64,000 nt of DNA from NCBI GenBank assembly GCA_016648135.1, contig JADDOH010001558.1, forward strand, positions 1 through 64,000, written 5' to 3'. Positions within the stretch are counted from its first letter, which is position 1, and every line of letters starts with the position of its first letter. The stretch comes from Agrypnia vestita (Eukaryota; Arthropoda; Insecta; Trichoptera; Phryganeidae). The notes beneath the pieces are model-generated. The model had not been told where the DNA came from, did no database searches, and was given only the letters and a program-made list of their open reading frames with translations. Below, piece by piece: positions 24,420 to 34,487 of this stretch. Position numbers and translations under genes: made by a program.

Positions 24420-24758
24420 GATTTATTTATTTTATTTCAGTATATATACGCCCATCAGAGCATTTACATAAACATTGGGTAATACATGTCGGTAATGAGA
24501 AATATAAAAAGAAAATAAAAAAAAGTCATATAAAGAAATATAAAATGACATAATAACAGAAATATAAAAAGAGCTCTACAACTAAACTTAAACACAGAAT
24601 CCATAATTTCATAAATCTATAAATACATCATATTTTTTATAGGATTAGCGATAATTACAGAAATATAAATTAAGAATTTTTTTTTTATAGGATAAGAATA
24701 CAAGAAAAGAGTGATAATTACATATATTTGAGGATTATTTTTAGACATAGAGGAAAGT

Positions 24759-27608
24759 TCATTGTTGATTAAGAATATTGCGAATTGTATGTTTGAATTT
24801 ATTTAAATTTGTGGAAAAAACGTCTAACTGTTCAAATCTGTTAACAAGTCTGGGAAGCCTTTGAAGTGGTGAATTAAAAAAGTAATTAGTTGTCGCAGCT
24901 TCCAAGGCAAACCCTGCGTAATTTCTGGTTACTCGGGATGGAACTCGCAAACAGATTCGTTCCAACAGTTGTGGACAGTCGATGTTCCCGTTAATTATTT
25001 TGTGAAAAAAGACGAGATCAGCTACAATTCTTCTTATTTCCAATTTATCAAGAGAGCAAAATGATCTTAAAAAGTTATAATCAATATGTGTTGATGGTAA
25101 ATTAAGTTTATAATTGATAAAACGGAGAAATTTATTTTGTGTTCTCTCTAAATGTGACACATGAACAGCATATTGAGGGCTCCATACAACTGAATTTGTT
25201 TCTAATACTGGTCTAACCAGACTCTTAAATAATAGTTTAAAAGTTCCAATATTTTTGAAATCTTTACTTAATCTGAGTACGAAACCTAGGGTTCTTAAGC
25301 CTCTATCAACTGTGCAATTGATATGTGACACAAGAGAAAACTTATTGTCTACAATTACGCCCAGATCTCTAATTTCATCAACGACACTCAAAGTTATACC
25401 ATTAATTTTGTAGTCATAGTTTACTATTGTCCGGGTACGGCAGAATCTCAGCATTTGACATTTGGAGATGTTTAAAGAAAGTTTATTTTCTTCACACCAT
25501 TTCTGTAAAATATCCAGTGCATTCTGCAGAAGTTTGCAGTCGTGTTCCGTATTTATTACTCTATAGAGTTTCATATCATCTGCAAATAGCAAACACCTCA
25601 CACCGGATAACAAAAGCATGGGGATTACATCATTAATGAATATAATGAACAAAATAGGACCCAGGTGGGAGCCTTGTGGTACCCCGCTTACTGCACAAAA
25701 GTAGTCAGACTCTAACTCAGCTATTCTAACAATCATTTGTCTGTTATGTAAATAACTCTCGAGCCAAGCTTTAATGTTACCCGAAACTCCCAAGGCATTT
25801 AATTTATCAAGTAGAACTCTATGAGAGACTCGATCGAACGCCTTGGAGAAATCTGTATAACAGCAATCTAGCTGGTGAGAATCTTTGAAGGCATCAAAGA
25901 CATCGGCTTGTAAAGCAAGAAGGTTTGTTAGAGTAGATCTGTTTGGCATAAATCCATGCTGTAGAGGGGATATAATGCTGAATAAGTATTCTTTTATTTT
26001 ATTTAGCAATAAAAGTTCAAATAGTTTTGGTATTGCAGATTGGATACAAATAGGTCGATAATTCTTAATATCCGAGTGGTTGCCCTTTTTAAAGACTGGA
26101 ATAATATAACTCGTTTTCCAAATCTCTGGAAAAGTTCCATTTTGTAAAGACAAGTTAAAGATTTTACACAAAATAAATGATAATTCTTTATAACAATTTT
26201 TTAGGAAGATGGTTGGTACCTTATCAGGTCCCTGTGTTTTGTTTTCATCCAACGATACCAACCCTTTTTCTACTTCTGATTGGCTAAGAACTACATTAGG
26301 AAGGTTTATAGCATCGAATAATTGTGGTTGAACAGACGAATATGATCCCTGTGCAGAATTATCATATACCGACTTAAAAAAATCAGCAAAGAGATCAATA
26401 ATTCTTTTGGGAGTGTCGACCCACTTATTATTTAAGTACATAGTCTTAGGCAAATCATAGTAATCGCTTTTAAGAGATTTAACGTATTTGTATAAAGATT
26501 TGGAGTTTTCTGGAGTTTGATCCTCAATTTTTGTAAGATAATGATTACGTAACTGCTTGGATAGAATACAACAATCTTTTCGAGTCTTCCTAAAAAGCAT
26601 ATAATCATGCACTGACCTAGTTTCTTTATAGGTTTTGTGTTGTAGTTTTTTTATTGTAATCAACGTAACTAATTCCTTTGAAAACCATTTAGGGTGAGTT
26701 GATATTCTGATTTTTTTAAACGGTATACAATCATTAAAAATTTCATAGACTAAAGAATAAAAGTTTTCTATCTGGTTGTTTACATCACCGCCTATAGATA
26801 TCAGATTCCACTCCACATTATTTAAAATTTGTTTTACTTTATCATAATTACAATTCTTGAAATTTCGTTTATATATATCACTAGTTTTGTTGATGTCTGA
26901 TTTTAATGAGAAGGATATGTCTAATGGTGGATGATGAAGGTCAATTGGTAATAACTCGTCTAAAGATAATTCAACTTTTAGATATTCCATGTTACTAAAC
27001 ACTAAATCGAGTATTCTATTATTTTTGTTACGTATACCATTGTATTGTTTGAATTCGAGAAAAGATGACATATTTAGCACTTCGATTTCATTATTGTTTT
27101 CTGGGGAGTTGACGACAAACATAGTATCATTTTCACACACCCATTGCAGTTTAGGGAGATTATAATCACCAGCCACCATTATTTTGGCTTCTGGAAACTT
27201 AAATCTAACACTTTCTAATGCAATACAGTGGTTTTCATATACAGTATTATCAGAACAAGGGGGAATGTATACTGCGCACAAAATCAGACACTTTGTAGGC
27301 AATGATATTTTCACGAATATTTGTTCTACATTGTTAACGGAATTTTTGATTATGCACGATCTATATTTATTCAGTACGGCTATTAAAACCCCACCACCTC
27401 TAGTTTTCGTAAAAGCAGTAGAATTATTAGGTACAGAGGAACGATCGCACCTATAAATAACAAAGTTTTTTAAACCCAGTTCGCCGTTTTTTATATTGTT
27501 GTTTAGCCAAGTTTCCGTCAGAATTATTGCATCATAATTAACACTTTGCATCATGGTTGATAAATATTCCAATTTAGTATTCATACCTCGCACATTTTGA
27601 TAGTACAC
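24759..27608 (-). CDS. LINE ORF2: APE-type endonuclease and reverse transcriptase
   Basis: About 950 residues, no internal stop. The endonuclease occupies the first 230 or so residues: QNVRGMNTK, IILTETWLNN, AGDYNLP and a final DLHHPPLDI. RT motifs are YRPICIQSAIPKLFE, QHGFMPNRSTL, CYTDFSKAFDRVSH, VSGVPQGSHLGPILF and the catalytic LLFADDMKLY, then DLGVIVDNKF. The enzyme nicks chromosomal DNA and primes reverse transcription there. There is no ATG at the beginning. The frame is open back to 27665 and overlaps ORF1; the first visible residues after the overlap (VYYQNVRG) use GTG at 27608. Translation therefore probably depends on -1 frameshifting or re-initiation. No RNase H domain was seen. 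Confidence 0.9.
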   Translation of the reverse strand: MYYQNVRGMNTKLEYLSTMMQSVNYDAIILTETWLNNNIKNGELGLKNFVIYRCDRSSVPNNSTAFTKTRGGGVLIAVLNKYRSCIIKNSVNNVEQIFVKISLPTKCLILCAVYIPPCSDNTVYENHCIALESVRFKFPEAKIMVAGDYNLPKLQWVCENDTMFVVNSPENNNEIEVLNMSSFLEFKQYNGIRNKNNRILDLVFSNMEYLKVELSLDELLPIDLHHPPLDISFSLKSDINKTSDIYKRNFKNCNYDKVKQILNNVEWNLISIGGDVNNQIENFYSLVYEIFNDCIPFKKIRISTHPKWFSKELVTLITIKKLQHKTYKETRSVHDYMLFRKTRKDCCILSKQLRNHYLTKIEDQTPENSKSLYKYVKSLKSDYYDLPKTMYLNNKWVDTPKRIIDLFADFFKSVYDNSAQGSYSSVQPQLFDAINLPNVVLSQSEVEKGLVSLDENKTQGPDKVPTIFLKNCYKELSFILCKIFNLSLQNGTFPEIWKTSYIIPVFKKGNHSDIKNYRPICIQSAIPKLFELLLLNKIKEYLFSIISPLQHGFMPNRSTLTNLLALQADVFDAFKDSHQLDCCYTDFSKAFDRVSHRVLLDKLNALGVSGNIKAWLESYLHNRQMIVRIAELESDYFCAVSGVPQGSHLGPILFIIFINDVIPMLLLSGVRCLLFADDMKLYRVINTEHDCKLLQNALDILQKWCEENKLSLNISKCQMLRFCRTRTIVNYDYKINGITLSVVDEIRDLGVIVDNKFSLVSHINCTVDRGLRTLGFVLRLSKDFKNIGTFKLLFKSLVRPVLETNSVVWSPQYAVHVSHLERTQNKFLRFINYKLNLPSTHIDYNFLRSFCSLDKLEIRRIVADLVFFHKIINGNIDCPQLLERICLRVPSRVTRNYAGFALEAATTNYFFNSPLQRLPRLVNRFEQLDVFSTNLNKFKHTIRNILNQQ

Positions 27609-27628
27609 ATTACACTTACGAAAGTTTT

Positions 27629-28315
27629 CTAGTTTTTTTGATTTTGCACAATTTTTGGAACCGAGTTAATATACTTTATGGCGATATTTTCCTCACCATT
27701 TTTCCTACGTAGATCTAATTCCTTCCATAAGTTATGAAGATCACTTCTTTGCATGGGTGTGAGATCTCTCTTCAATTTGATTCCATCCAATCGATTTAAA
27801 GATTTCAAGATGATAGATTTCGCTTGGGAAGAATCTTGAAATTCGACTTTCACAGGTCTGATATTGTCATTGGATTTCTTACCAAGTCTGTACATTTTAT
27901 TGATTTTATAATCTTCATTAATATCTATTTTTTTCAAGACTCCTGCAAACCTATTCATGTCATCTTGCATACCGATAAATGTTTGGTCCGATTGGCTCTC
28001 CGGAAGATTGAAAATAATCAAATTTTTCGACCGATTTTTTCTTTCTTCTAGTTCTTTAATGGTATCTTGTACAGAAGAAAGTGTGTTGGATGGGATACTA
28101 GGGGTGCTATTTAATGATTCCTTAAGACAAGAAACTTGACCTTCTAATGTAGCCAAGCTTGCTGTTATCTGGCTATTCGTGGCCATTATTTCTGTCGTCA
28201 AAGGAATTAATTTGCCGATCTGGTCCTTATTAAATTTATTTGCTGGGTCCATAATAGTAGCGATTAGTTTGCTTATAGCATCTTTATTATTCAGGATATA
28301 TTGTTGGGCGTTCAT
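27629..28315 (-). CDS. LINE ORF1 protein (coiled coil plus RRM-like nucleic-acid binding)
   Basis: 228 residues from ATG 28315. The N-terminal third is helical, with heptad-like spacing (ITASLATLEGQVSCLKESL), likely a trimerising coiled coil. A basic turn ELEERKNRSKNLIIFNLPES starts an RRM-like domain, followed by INKMYRLGKKSND, RPVKVEF and LKRDLTPMQRSDL. This layout matches ORF1 proteins of CR1/Jockey-type LINEs, which coat element RNA and act as chaperones. It ends PKIVQNQKN then TAG (27631-27629). The last two sense codons form part of a -1 slippery heptamer, with ORF2 lying in the -1 frame. Confidence 0.85.
   Translation of the reverse strand: MNAQQYILNNKDAISKLIATIMDPANKFNKDQIGKLIPLTTEIMATNSQITASLATLEGQVSCLKESLNSTPSIPSNTLSSVQDTIKELEERKNRSKNLIIFNLPESQSDQTFIGMQDDMNRFAGVLKKIDINEDYKINKMYRLGKKSNDNIRPVKVEFQDSSQAKSIILKSLNRLDGIKLKRDLTPMQRSDLHNLWKELDLRRKNGEENIAIKYINSVPKIVQNQKN
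27632..27638 (-). promoter_or_regulatory. Candidate -1 ribosomal frameshift site (A_AAA_AAC)
   Basis: In the ORF1 frame the codons are CAA AAA AAC TAG. The heptamer A-AAA-AAC fits X-XXY-YYZ exactly. Slipping back one base gives AAA AAA CTA GAA, which is precisely the ORF2 frame. A_AAA_AAC is an established efficient eukaryotic -1 signal. No strong downstream stem-loop was obvious by eye. Confidence 0.6.
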
Positions 28316-30129
28316 GATCGTTTATTCTATCAGAAAAGGAAATAAACAATATGTATTGGCCGAATAAAAATATGTATTGGCCGAGTCGAACGCCGCAGCC
28401 AGTCCGAGTGTGTTAAGTACTACGCGTGCGCAGTTCTCGTACGGTCCGATAAGTGTCAGCCTTGATCAATGACAGTAGATTGATCAATATTCTTGCAAAA
28501 ATGATCCTTATGTCCAATATTTTGAGCGATATTGTGTCTATGACTGAGTTTTCAGTTGTAGGTTTTTGGTATATTATCTGTCACTGAGATTTTTTTATTC
28601 TCACTTACTGATCTTTTGCGCTCCCTGAGGATATGATAACGCTATCACTTGTAAATCGTGAACAGAATTTTTAAGAAATATAGATTTAGACTATAATAAA
28701 GCACTATTTTTAGTATTCAAAGTAACTTTCACAGAGCTGACAAAAACACGCCTGACATTTCTGACAAAAACTTAATGATAGCGCATAGCACACGCTTTGC
28801 AGGGAACGGTTCCCACCATACAACAAATTTACAATATCATCATGTCCTGGACATGGAAATTTTCCGTACTTGTCATTAAAATCTGACAACTTATAGAACA
28901 GGAGAAACTTACCCTAATTACCGATATAATTGAATCTAAAATCTCCACTTTCTTTTTACACCCCAAACGTCGATTGCCAACTAGAACCCTTTCGTATGAA
29001 CATTATTAATTTATGAGTTCGACTTAAACATTGGTTATAAGAGGAAGAATAAGACCGCCTATCCTCTTATTTTTTTAGAAGTCCATTCAAACCAAAATAA
29101 AACTCCACCTAAAACTTTCTCATCCCACGCATATTGCAGCGTCACTCATGGACCTGAGATGCAAGCACTCTCAAATTACCTCTTGGTGCACCAATTCCAC
29201 TGGGCCAACCAAAAAATAAACACTCGTACTGTGTACCTAGACGAGTCCCTGCACACAGCACATACTTGTCAAACAAGACAACATGTCTCCACAGACATTC
29301 ATTCGAACGACGCCCATTGCGTCGTGCAAACCCACACATATCCTGACTTCACATTCAGTCAGATAACAAACACTGCAATCTCAGTCCACAACACATACAC
29401 CTTCCTACTCGTCTACTCCCCGCATAGGTTTTCTATTGTATACAAAATACTTTCATCTCATACACTCGATAAAGACCGTCGGTTAGTACACCCATTTCTC
29501 ATAAATTTTCAGAACCTCTTTCCTCTCATAACTTCATATCATCGTTCATACAAAATATTACTAAAACAAAATCAATTTTTATTTCAATTTTCAAAATGTT
29601 GAACTCCCCTGGTCTCATTTGCATACAAAAATGCTTTTCAATAGTAAAAAAAACAAATTTAAAATTATTTTAAAATTGTTTTATTAAAAGAAATCAATTC
29701 TAAACCCCTGCAAAGTATTTCATGCCCCTGGTGTTAATCAAAATTTATTTATACTATTTATTATAGAACCAAATGCCCAAGTATTTCATTTGTACCTGTT
29801 CACAATACGCCTGCCTTCCGTAAGAGCATGAACGTTTCTAATATCAACAAAACCAGACGGATTTAGCGCCACCTATACCCCGTTACAAAATTCTATGTTA
29901 TCAAAATATCAGATTGGTTCAAATCTTTGCTAATTTTTTAACATTCTCAATCGATTATAATTTTAAATCCATAATTAATTATTTTTCTTTTTGCAATTAA
30001 TTTACCAAATTCAAATTCACATCATATGGTACATAAATTCTTTTATTATACGTCACGTTATGACATAATTGTAACCCTATTCATTCTATTTAGTTCGTAC
30101 TCATGTATATAATCATTTCACACATTATT

Positions 30130-30243
30130 GTCCCACCAGACCATTCGAATGAATCCTCTCTCTTGTATCATTTATTCACCATATTAGTCCCACCAGACCA
30201 TTCGAATGAATCCTCTCTCTTGTATCATTTATTCACCATATTA
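30130..30243. repeat. Perfect 57-bp tandem duplication
   Basis: Units 30130-30186 and 30187-30243 are identical, each beginning gtcccaccagacc. Confidence 0.95.
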
Positions 30244-31384
30244 GTCTACTCTGAACATGTACCGATATTGAAAAAAAGAATCTCTTTCTACTATATTATT
30301 AAACTACATAACAAATATTCCTTTAATCTCTAACTTATCAAAGAAAATTCTAATTTTTGCATACTGGCTGTCTGTTTCGTCCGAAATAAATATTTTTAAA
30401 GTGAATTAACATTTACTCTTGCACGAATCTATATATAACTCAAATACCATGTCACTTCCTGTTGCCTGAAGTACTCAATCATACTGCACCATCCTGAAAC
30501 TGTCTGCACTAGCCATGCATCGAACACCAGCATTGTCTGATGATGCCTGCATATCTTGCTTTGTTCTCACTGAAATTTACCATAAAAATCTTTTAATACC
30601 GAGCCATTGCAAGAATTTTTTCAATACATTTGCCTACCAGGATTAAGTAACTTAATTCTCATCAAAATGTAAATAAACTACATGTCCTTTATGAGGTTCA
30701 AATTGGTGTGCTAATCACTATTACAATGGACCTCATTAAATCAATCTCTATAATTTACCAAACTAAATTTACAACAAATTGGATCAAAAAAAAAATTCTT
30801 TCTATTAATATTTAATTTCACTAATAATCTTTTAAAGTTAAATAATTTTTTCATCAAACTAATTAATTACATTCTGCAAAACAAGAAATTAAATTTTTTA
30901 CTAGATTTCAGAACTCCAAAAATAATCTTCTACCCACATCCCATGTCATTTATTGTCACAATTAATTTTCAGGATTATCGTGATCCTATACAACAGACAC
31001 CACATCTTATTGTAGTCGCGTGGGTAATTAAACGATTTGCCCATCACAATAATCACTGAAAGAAACATTTATGAACATTATGTGTGGCATAAAATTTTTA
31101 ATTCAATTTTTAAATTTTAATGCAACAATTATGCAAATTTGTATTGTTATCAATAATTATTCTTCTCATACAAAATTTTCACTTTAAAATATGAATTTAA
31201 TTTCAAGTTTTACGTTTACTTATAAGATGACTACTTTCACCCGAATCATTATATTTGAGAAGAAATTTATCAACAAATTAACATTTTTACATTCTTCCTT
31301 TTGGTCATAGCATTTATTTTAAAGGAGATTAAAACAATTTACATCAATGAATAACTGAAACACAAATACTTAGTTTTTTTTTAA

Positions 31385-31490
31385 AAACGGAGACTCGAGG
31401 CAACGATTCTCTACACCATTCTCAGCAGGCTCGCTAGACCGCTATCCCATCTGTCGAGTTCGAATCTCGTCACGTATACATTCTCTCCTC
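31385..31490 (+). repeat. tRNA-like (SINE or tRNA-relic) sequence
   Basis: A B-box/T-arm cgagttcgaatctcg with a 4-bp stem around a canonical loop lies at about 31454-31468, preceded by tagaccgctatcccatct. No clear A box or acceptor stem was found, so a SINE remnant is more likely than a functional tRNA. Confidence 0.3.
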
Positions 31491-31594
31491 TGTAACAGAC
31501 TTATATAAAAAAAATCATTAGAACAATTCGATTCGAAATTTGGCACTTCTTCATATCCCCATTTTCATTGAAGTGTTGCAAATACAATAGACGT

Positions 31595-32774
31595 TGCAAG
31601 AGTTCAATGACAAGGGTTATACAACGAAACATTATTTAGTTAACATGTGAATTTATTCAAATGACTTTAAATTAATAGAAATTAATAGTGCCACAAGAAG
31701 GTGACAATTTGTCATGAAGTATTTTTGGGAATTTTGCACATCGAAATCCTTTTTTTTACAATAAATAGAGGTGAAAATTTAATTTACCCCGCCTCGACAT
31801 CAGCGCTAGCGGCCGCGTTATACAAGGATGGAAAAGACAGTGGAAACTAAATACTTTTATACTACTAGCGGTGACGAAGCGCTGGTGTCGGAAACGCTGG
31901 CAATCACATTCTGTAGATTCAATTAACATCTGGTCAAAATTTCTATATCAGATTTTAAAACAATGAAGCTACAATAGGCTGTGCGAATACATTCGCTTGG
32001 TGACATCGATTTCAGATAACATGTCACAATTTCTGGCACAAACACCGCTTCCGCACGTAGTTAGCAATGTTCCCTTTTTTAAAAAACAGCACGACCGATG
32101 CACTTGTTCTATTATTTACGGAGCCAGATAACACCCAGCTCGCTCCCGGCGTGATGTGAAGTTGATGATTAAAAAGAATTGGAATACCAGGCATGTCGTG
32201 GTCTTCACTTTACTGGCCTTGCATCTGAAGCAGGATTGCTCCCTTATGGGTTCAGAGAACAACCCCGCCCCGAGGCTTTGGGTTGCCGATGCAGATGACT
32301 TCCGGAACATCATCTCTTCAGCTGCCCCCCAGGCGTTGCAAGGGATGCACCTTTCACTCCACGCTGCTTCACCTGGCCATGGCGCGAAACGCTGGCGTGG
32401 AAGGACCCTCTGTACGAAAGACATTATTAAACAACCAATCATGTAATTTCACAAGTTATCTTTATGCCACTTCAAATTGCGTCTCTCGGAACGAGCTTAC
32501 CTTTTAACACGAGGGTTCACAGGAAGGCTCACATTTTGCGTGCCGAAGTGTCAGATTTCGAATGCGCCATTTTGTAATATCGTCCTCGCCGTTCGCGATC
32601 GCTGCGAAACTATCTGCAGTAGACCAAAGATATTTATTGTTTCCCATAGAGTATTCGCGGTACCTACGCGGTTAGAAATCAATTTTGGTGCAGATATTTG
32701 GTGCGGGTATCGATAAATTCATTTCTTTAGATGTTTCGCGAAGAGGTGTGACGAACAGAGGTTGCTACGTCACA
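31595..32774 (-). repeat. Right copy of the 1.15-kb direct repeat
   Basis: Partner of 19318-20462. It includes the roughly 39-bp segment missing from the left copy. If the LTR model is right, this is the 5' LTR of the minus-strand element. Confidence 0.85.
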
Positions 32775-33189
32775 CTATATATTTTTTTTGTTGCTATATC
32801 TTATTTTTATTTTTGTTCGTTTATTATTAGCCTATGCCAAGCGTATACAGCCGTAGTTAAATATAATAAAATAAACTGAAGCGTTCATTACTTGGACGCG
32901 ATTAGGTCTGCGACATCCTAATAATTATTAATAATTCTATTCTACTGCCTACTGATGGAAGAGAAAAAAAAATACATAATTTATCATTTTACGAAGTAAA
33001 TATGAGGATTTACTAATCTGAAAAAAAAATTGTTTTTTTATAGCGGCTAGAATTTAAATGTGTTGAGATCTATTTGCCTTCGAAGTCGTACACGTAAAAA
33101 CAGGTTATCTCCAAAAAAACGTAATCCTCTTGTTCGCGAAAAAAAATCTGTCAATTACTAGGTACTAGGCGTTAAGAACAGAAACATTT
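32775..33189. other. AT-rich noncoding spacer
   Basis: Nothing recognisable: homopolymer-rich sequence with no open frame of note. Confidence 0.5.
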
Positions 33190-34487
33190 TATTGAATAAT
33201 TTAATCGACACTGGATTAGTATCCTTCCATATATGCGGAGACCTCTGTGTTCGGCTGGCCGCACTACCTTTCGGCCTAGTCGGGCTTTCTGGAAGCTATG
33301 ATTTAGCGGTCCTTCGAACCAAACCACCCGGTTCCGTCCGTCGCGCTTCTCTTCCCTCGTCGCTAGGTGTCGCTCCCTCGATAAAGCTTGTCACCTGTTA
33401 TTCTTATCTTATAATAAGAAACTTATCAGGGAAAAGCTATTATGATATGACATTAATTAACACTAAAACCCGGGGCGCCAGATACTTTAAGGTCTAAGTA
33501 CCAACCGATTAGCTCGATTCTATTATCCCTCGTTTCACTCGCTTAATATCAGTGTCTTTAATCTAAATCTTAGGGTGGAATTCGCCGGAAAACCCTTTTC
33601 CGGCGTGCGTTATACGCACGGGCACCACGTTGGAAGCGCCACTTGATAGTTCGGTTAAATTAATCTGTCTTTGTCTATCAATAAGATGCCTTGCCAAGGA
33701 AGGTGGAGCGGGAATTTCAAACACTCTGGCACTATTATATACATTTATTACAAAAAAAACAGTTAAACCTTACATTCTAAAGCACTATTACTAATTTTAT
33801 AACTAATCCTAACCTAAACGCCAGCAGTTCGATCTTCACATAGGTTAATCGTGTCCTTTCACATTTTAGTTCACAAAAAAAGTCACAAAAAGCACATGTC
33901 CGCTATCAGAGGCCCTCGAGGGGCCCGCATTCCAAGATGCGTGGCTCGCGGGGACCGCACGTGGTTTGGCTTAGCGCGACCGGCCGCGGGATCTGGCTGA
34001 GTCTCGGAAACTCGCGGGAAGCACGTGGTCCAGGCCGCGGAATCACGTCCAGAGCGCTGCAGGCCGCCTTCTCCTTAAGCGACGTTGACGGCGCCGCCCC
34101 GCGATCTTGAACACCCTTGGCGGCGGCTCAGGGCCCGCCGTGGCGAAGCGGCTATCGCCTGGAACCGTCCAGAGCGCTGCGGGCCGCCTTCTCCACAAGC
34201 GACGTTGACGGCGCCACCCCGCGTTCTTGAACACACGTGGCGGCGGCTCAGGGCCCGCCGCCGATGGGGCGGCCGCGAGCGAGGAGCCCGGAGCGCGAGC
34301 TGCTGCAGTGATACCGGTCGACACGAGACAAGCCGGCTGTCTCACCGCACCCGCAATGGCACCCTACCGACCCCTGGCGGTGCGGGGTGGCAACCCGTGG
34401 TGCCGCGCGAAATTTAAAATTACCTAAACCTATTTAAAAATAAAACTTATATTCTAATTTAAAAAGGACGCTATGCGGAACGTCACA
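33190..34487 (-). mobile_element. Truncated gypsy-type LTR element: 5' LTR, primer-binding site, leader
   Basis: On the minus strand an LTR-like block runs from 34487 (TGTGACGTTCCGC...) to 33644 (...CTATCA). After two bases comes a tRNA-type primer-binding site TGGCGCTTCCAACGTGG (33641-33625), closely resembling gypsy sites of the form TGGCGCCCAACG. The leader continues left to about 33190 and is then lost. A TATA-like gaatataag lies near 34455. No gag or pol remains. Confidence 0.5.
34047..34260. repeat. Two-copy GC-rich direct repeat inside the LTR
   Basis: A 94-bp sequence beginning gtccagagcgctgc occurs at 34047-34140 and, with few changes, at 34167-34260 (120-bp period). The Arg/Pro/Ala-rich open frames here are a consequence of composition. 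Confidence 0.85.

Larger units (their letters stand above)
24420..28440 (-). mobile_element. LINE (CR1/Jockey-group non-LTR retrotransposon) with both ORFs open
   Basis: On the minus strand: a 5' UTR starting near 28440 (GC-richer), ORF1 (28315-27629), ORF2 (to 24759) and a 3' UTR ending in an (ATAAA)-like tail, seen on plus as tttatttattttattt at 24421-24437. Both ORFs are free of internal stops, unlike almost every other element here, so this copy is recent. Exact ends and target duplication were not resolved. It lies inside the G-poor element. Confidence 0.85.
28441..31594. other. G-poor noncoding interior, right part
   Basis: Continues the C-over-G bias of the plus strand (29281-29340 has 9 G and 21 C). 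No credible gene. It includes a perfect 57-bp tandem duplication and a tRNA-like T-arm. Confidence 0.55.
19318..32774 (-). mobile_element. Large LTR-like element with noncoding, G-poor interior (putative)
   Basis: Direct repeats at 19318-20462 and 31595-32774 both begin TGCAA and end GTCACA (TG...CA form). Directly inside the left repeat is a pyrimidine tract cctcctccccc (20465-20475), which on the minus strand is a purine tract abutting TGTGACGTAGC. This fits a minus-strand element with its 3' LTR on the left. The interior (about 7.1 kb after removing a LINE) has no recognisable retroelement gene. Against the model, no target duplication and no TGG-type primer-binding site were seen. Two dispersed copies of an unrelated repeat remain possible. 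Confidence 0.5.

Noticed and set aside
24280..24471. Short frames left of the LINE
   Set aside because: No domain. The sequence is the junction of G-poor interior and LINE 3' region.
32116..32446. Conserved frames in both 1.15-kb repeats (MKLMIKKNWNT... and its antisense)
   Set aside because: Conservation is explained by whole-repeat identity. An indel changes the protein end between copies.
34043..34345. 100-codon Arg/Pro/Ala-rich frame
   Set aside because: Lies on a GC-rich tandem repeat inside an LTR-like block. Both strands are open, and the repetitive protein reflects the DNA repeat.
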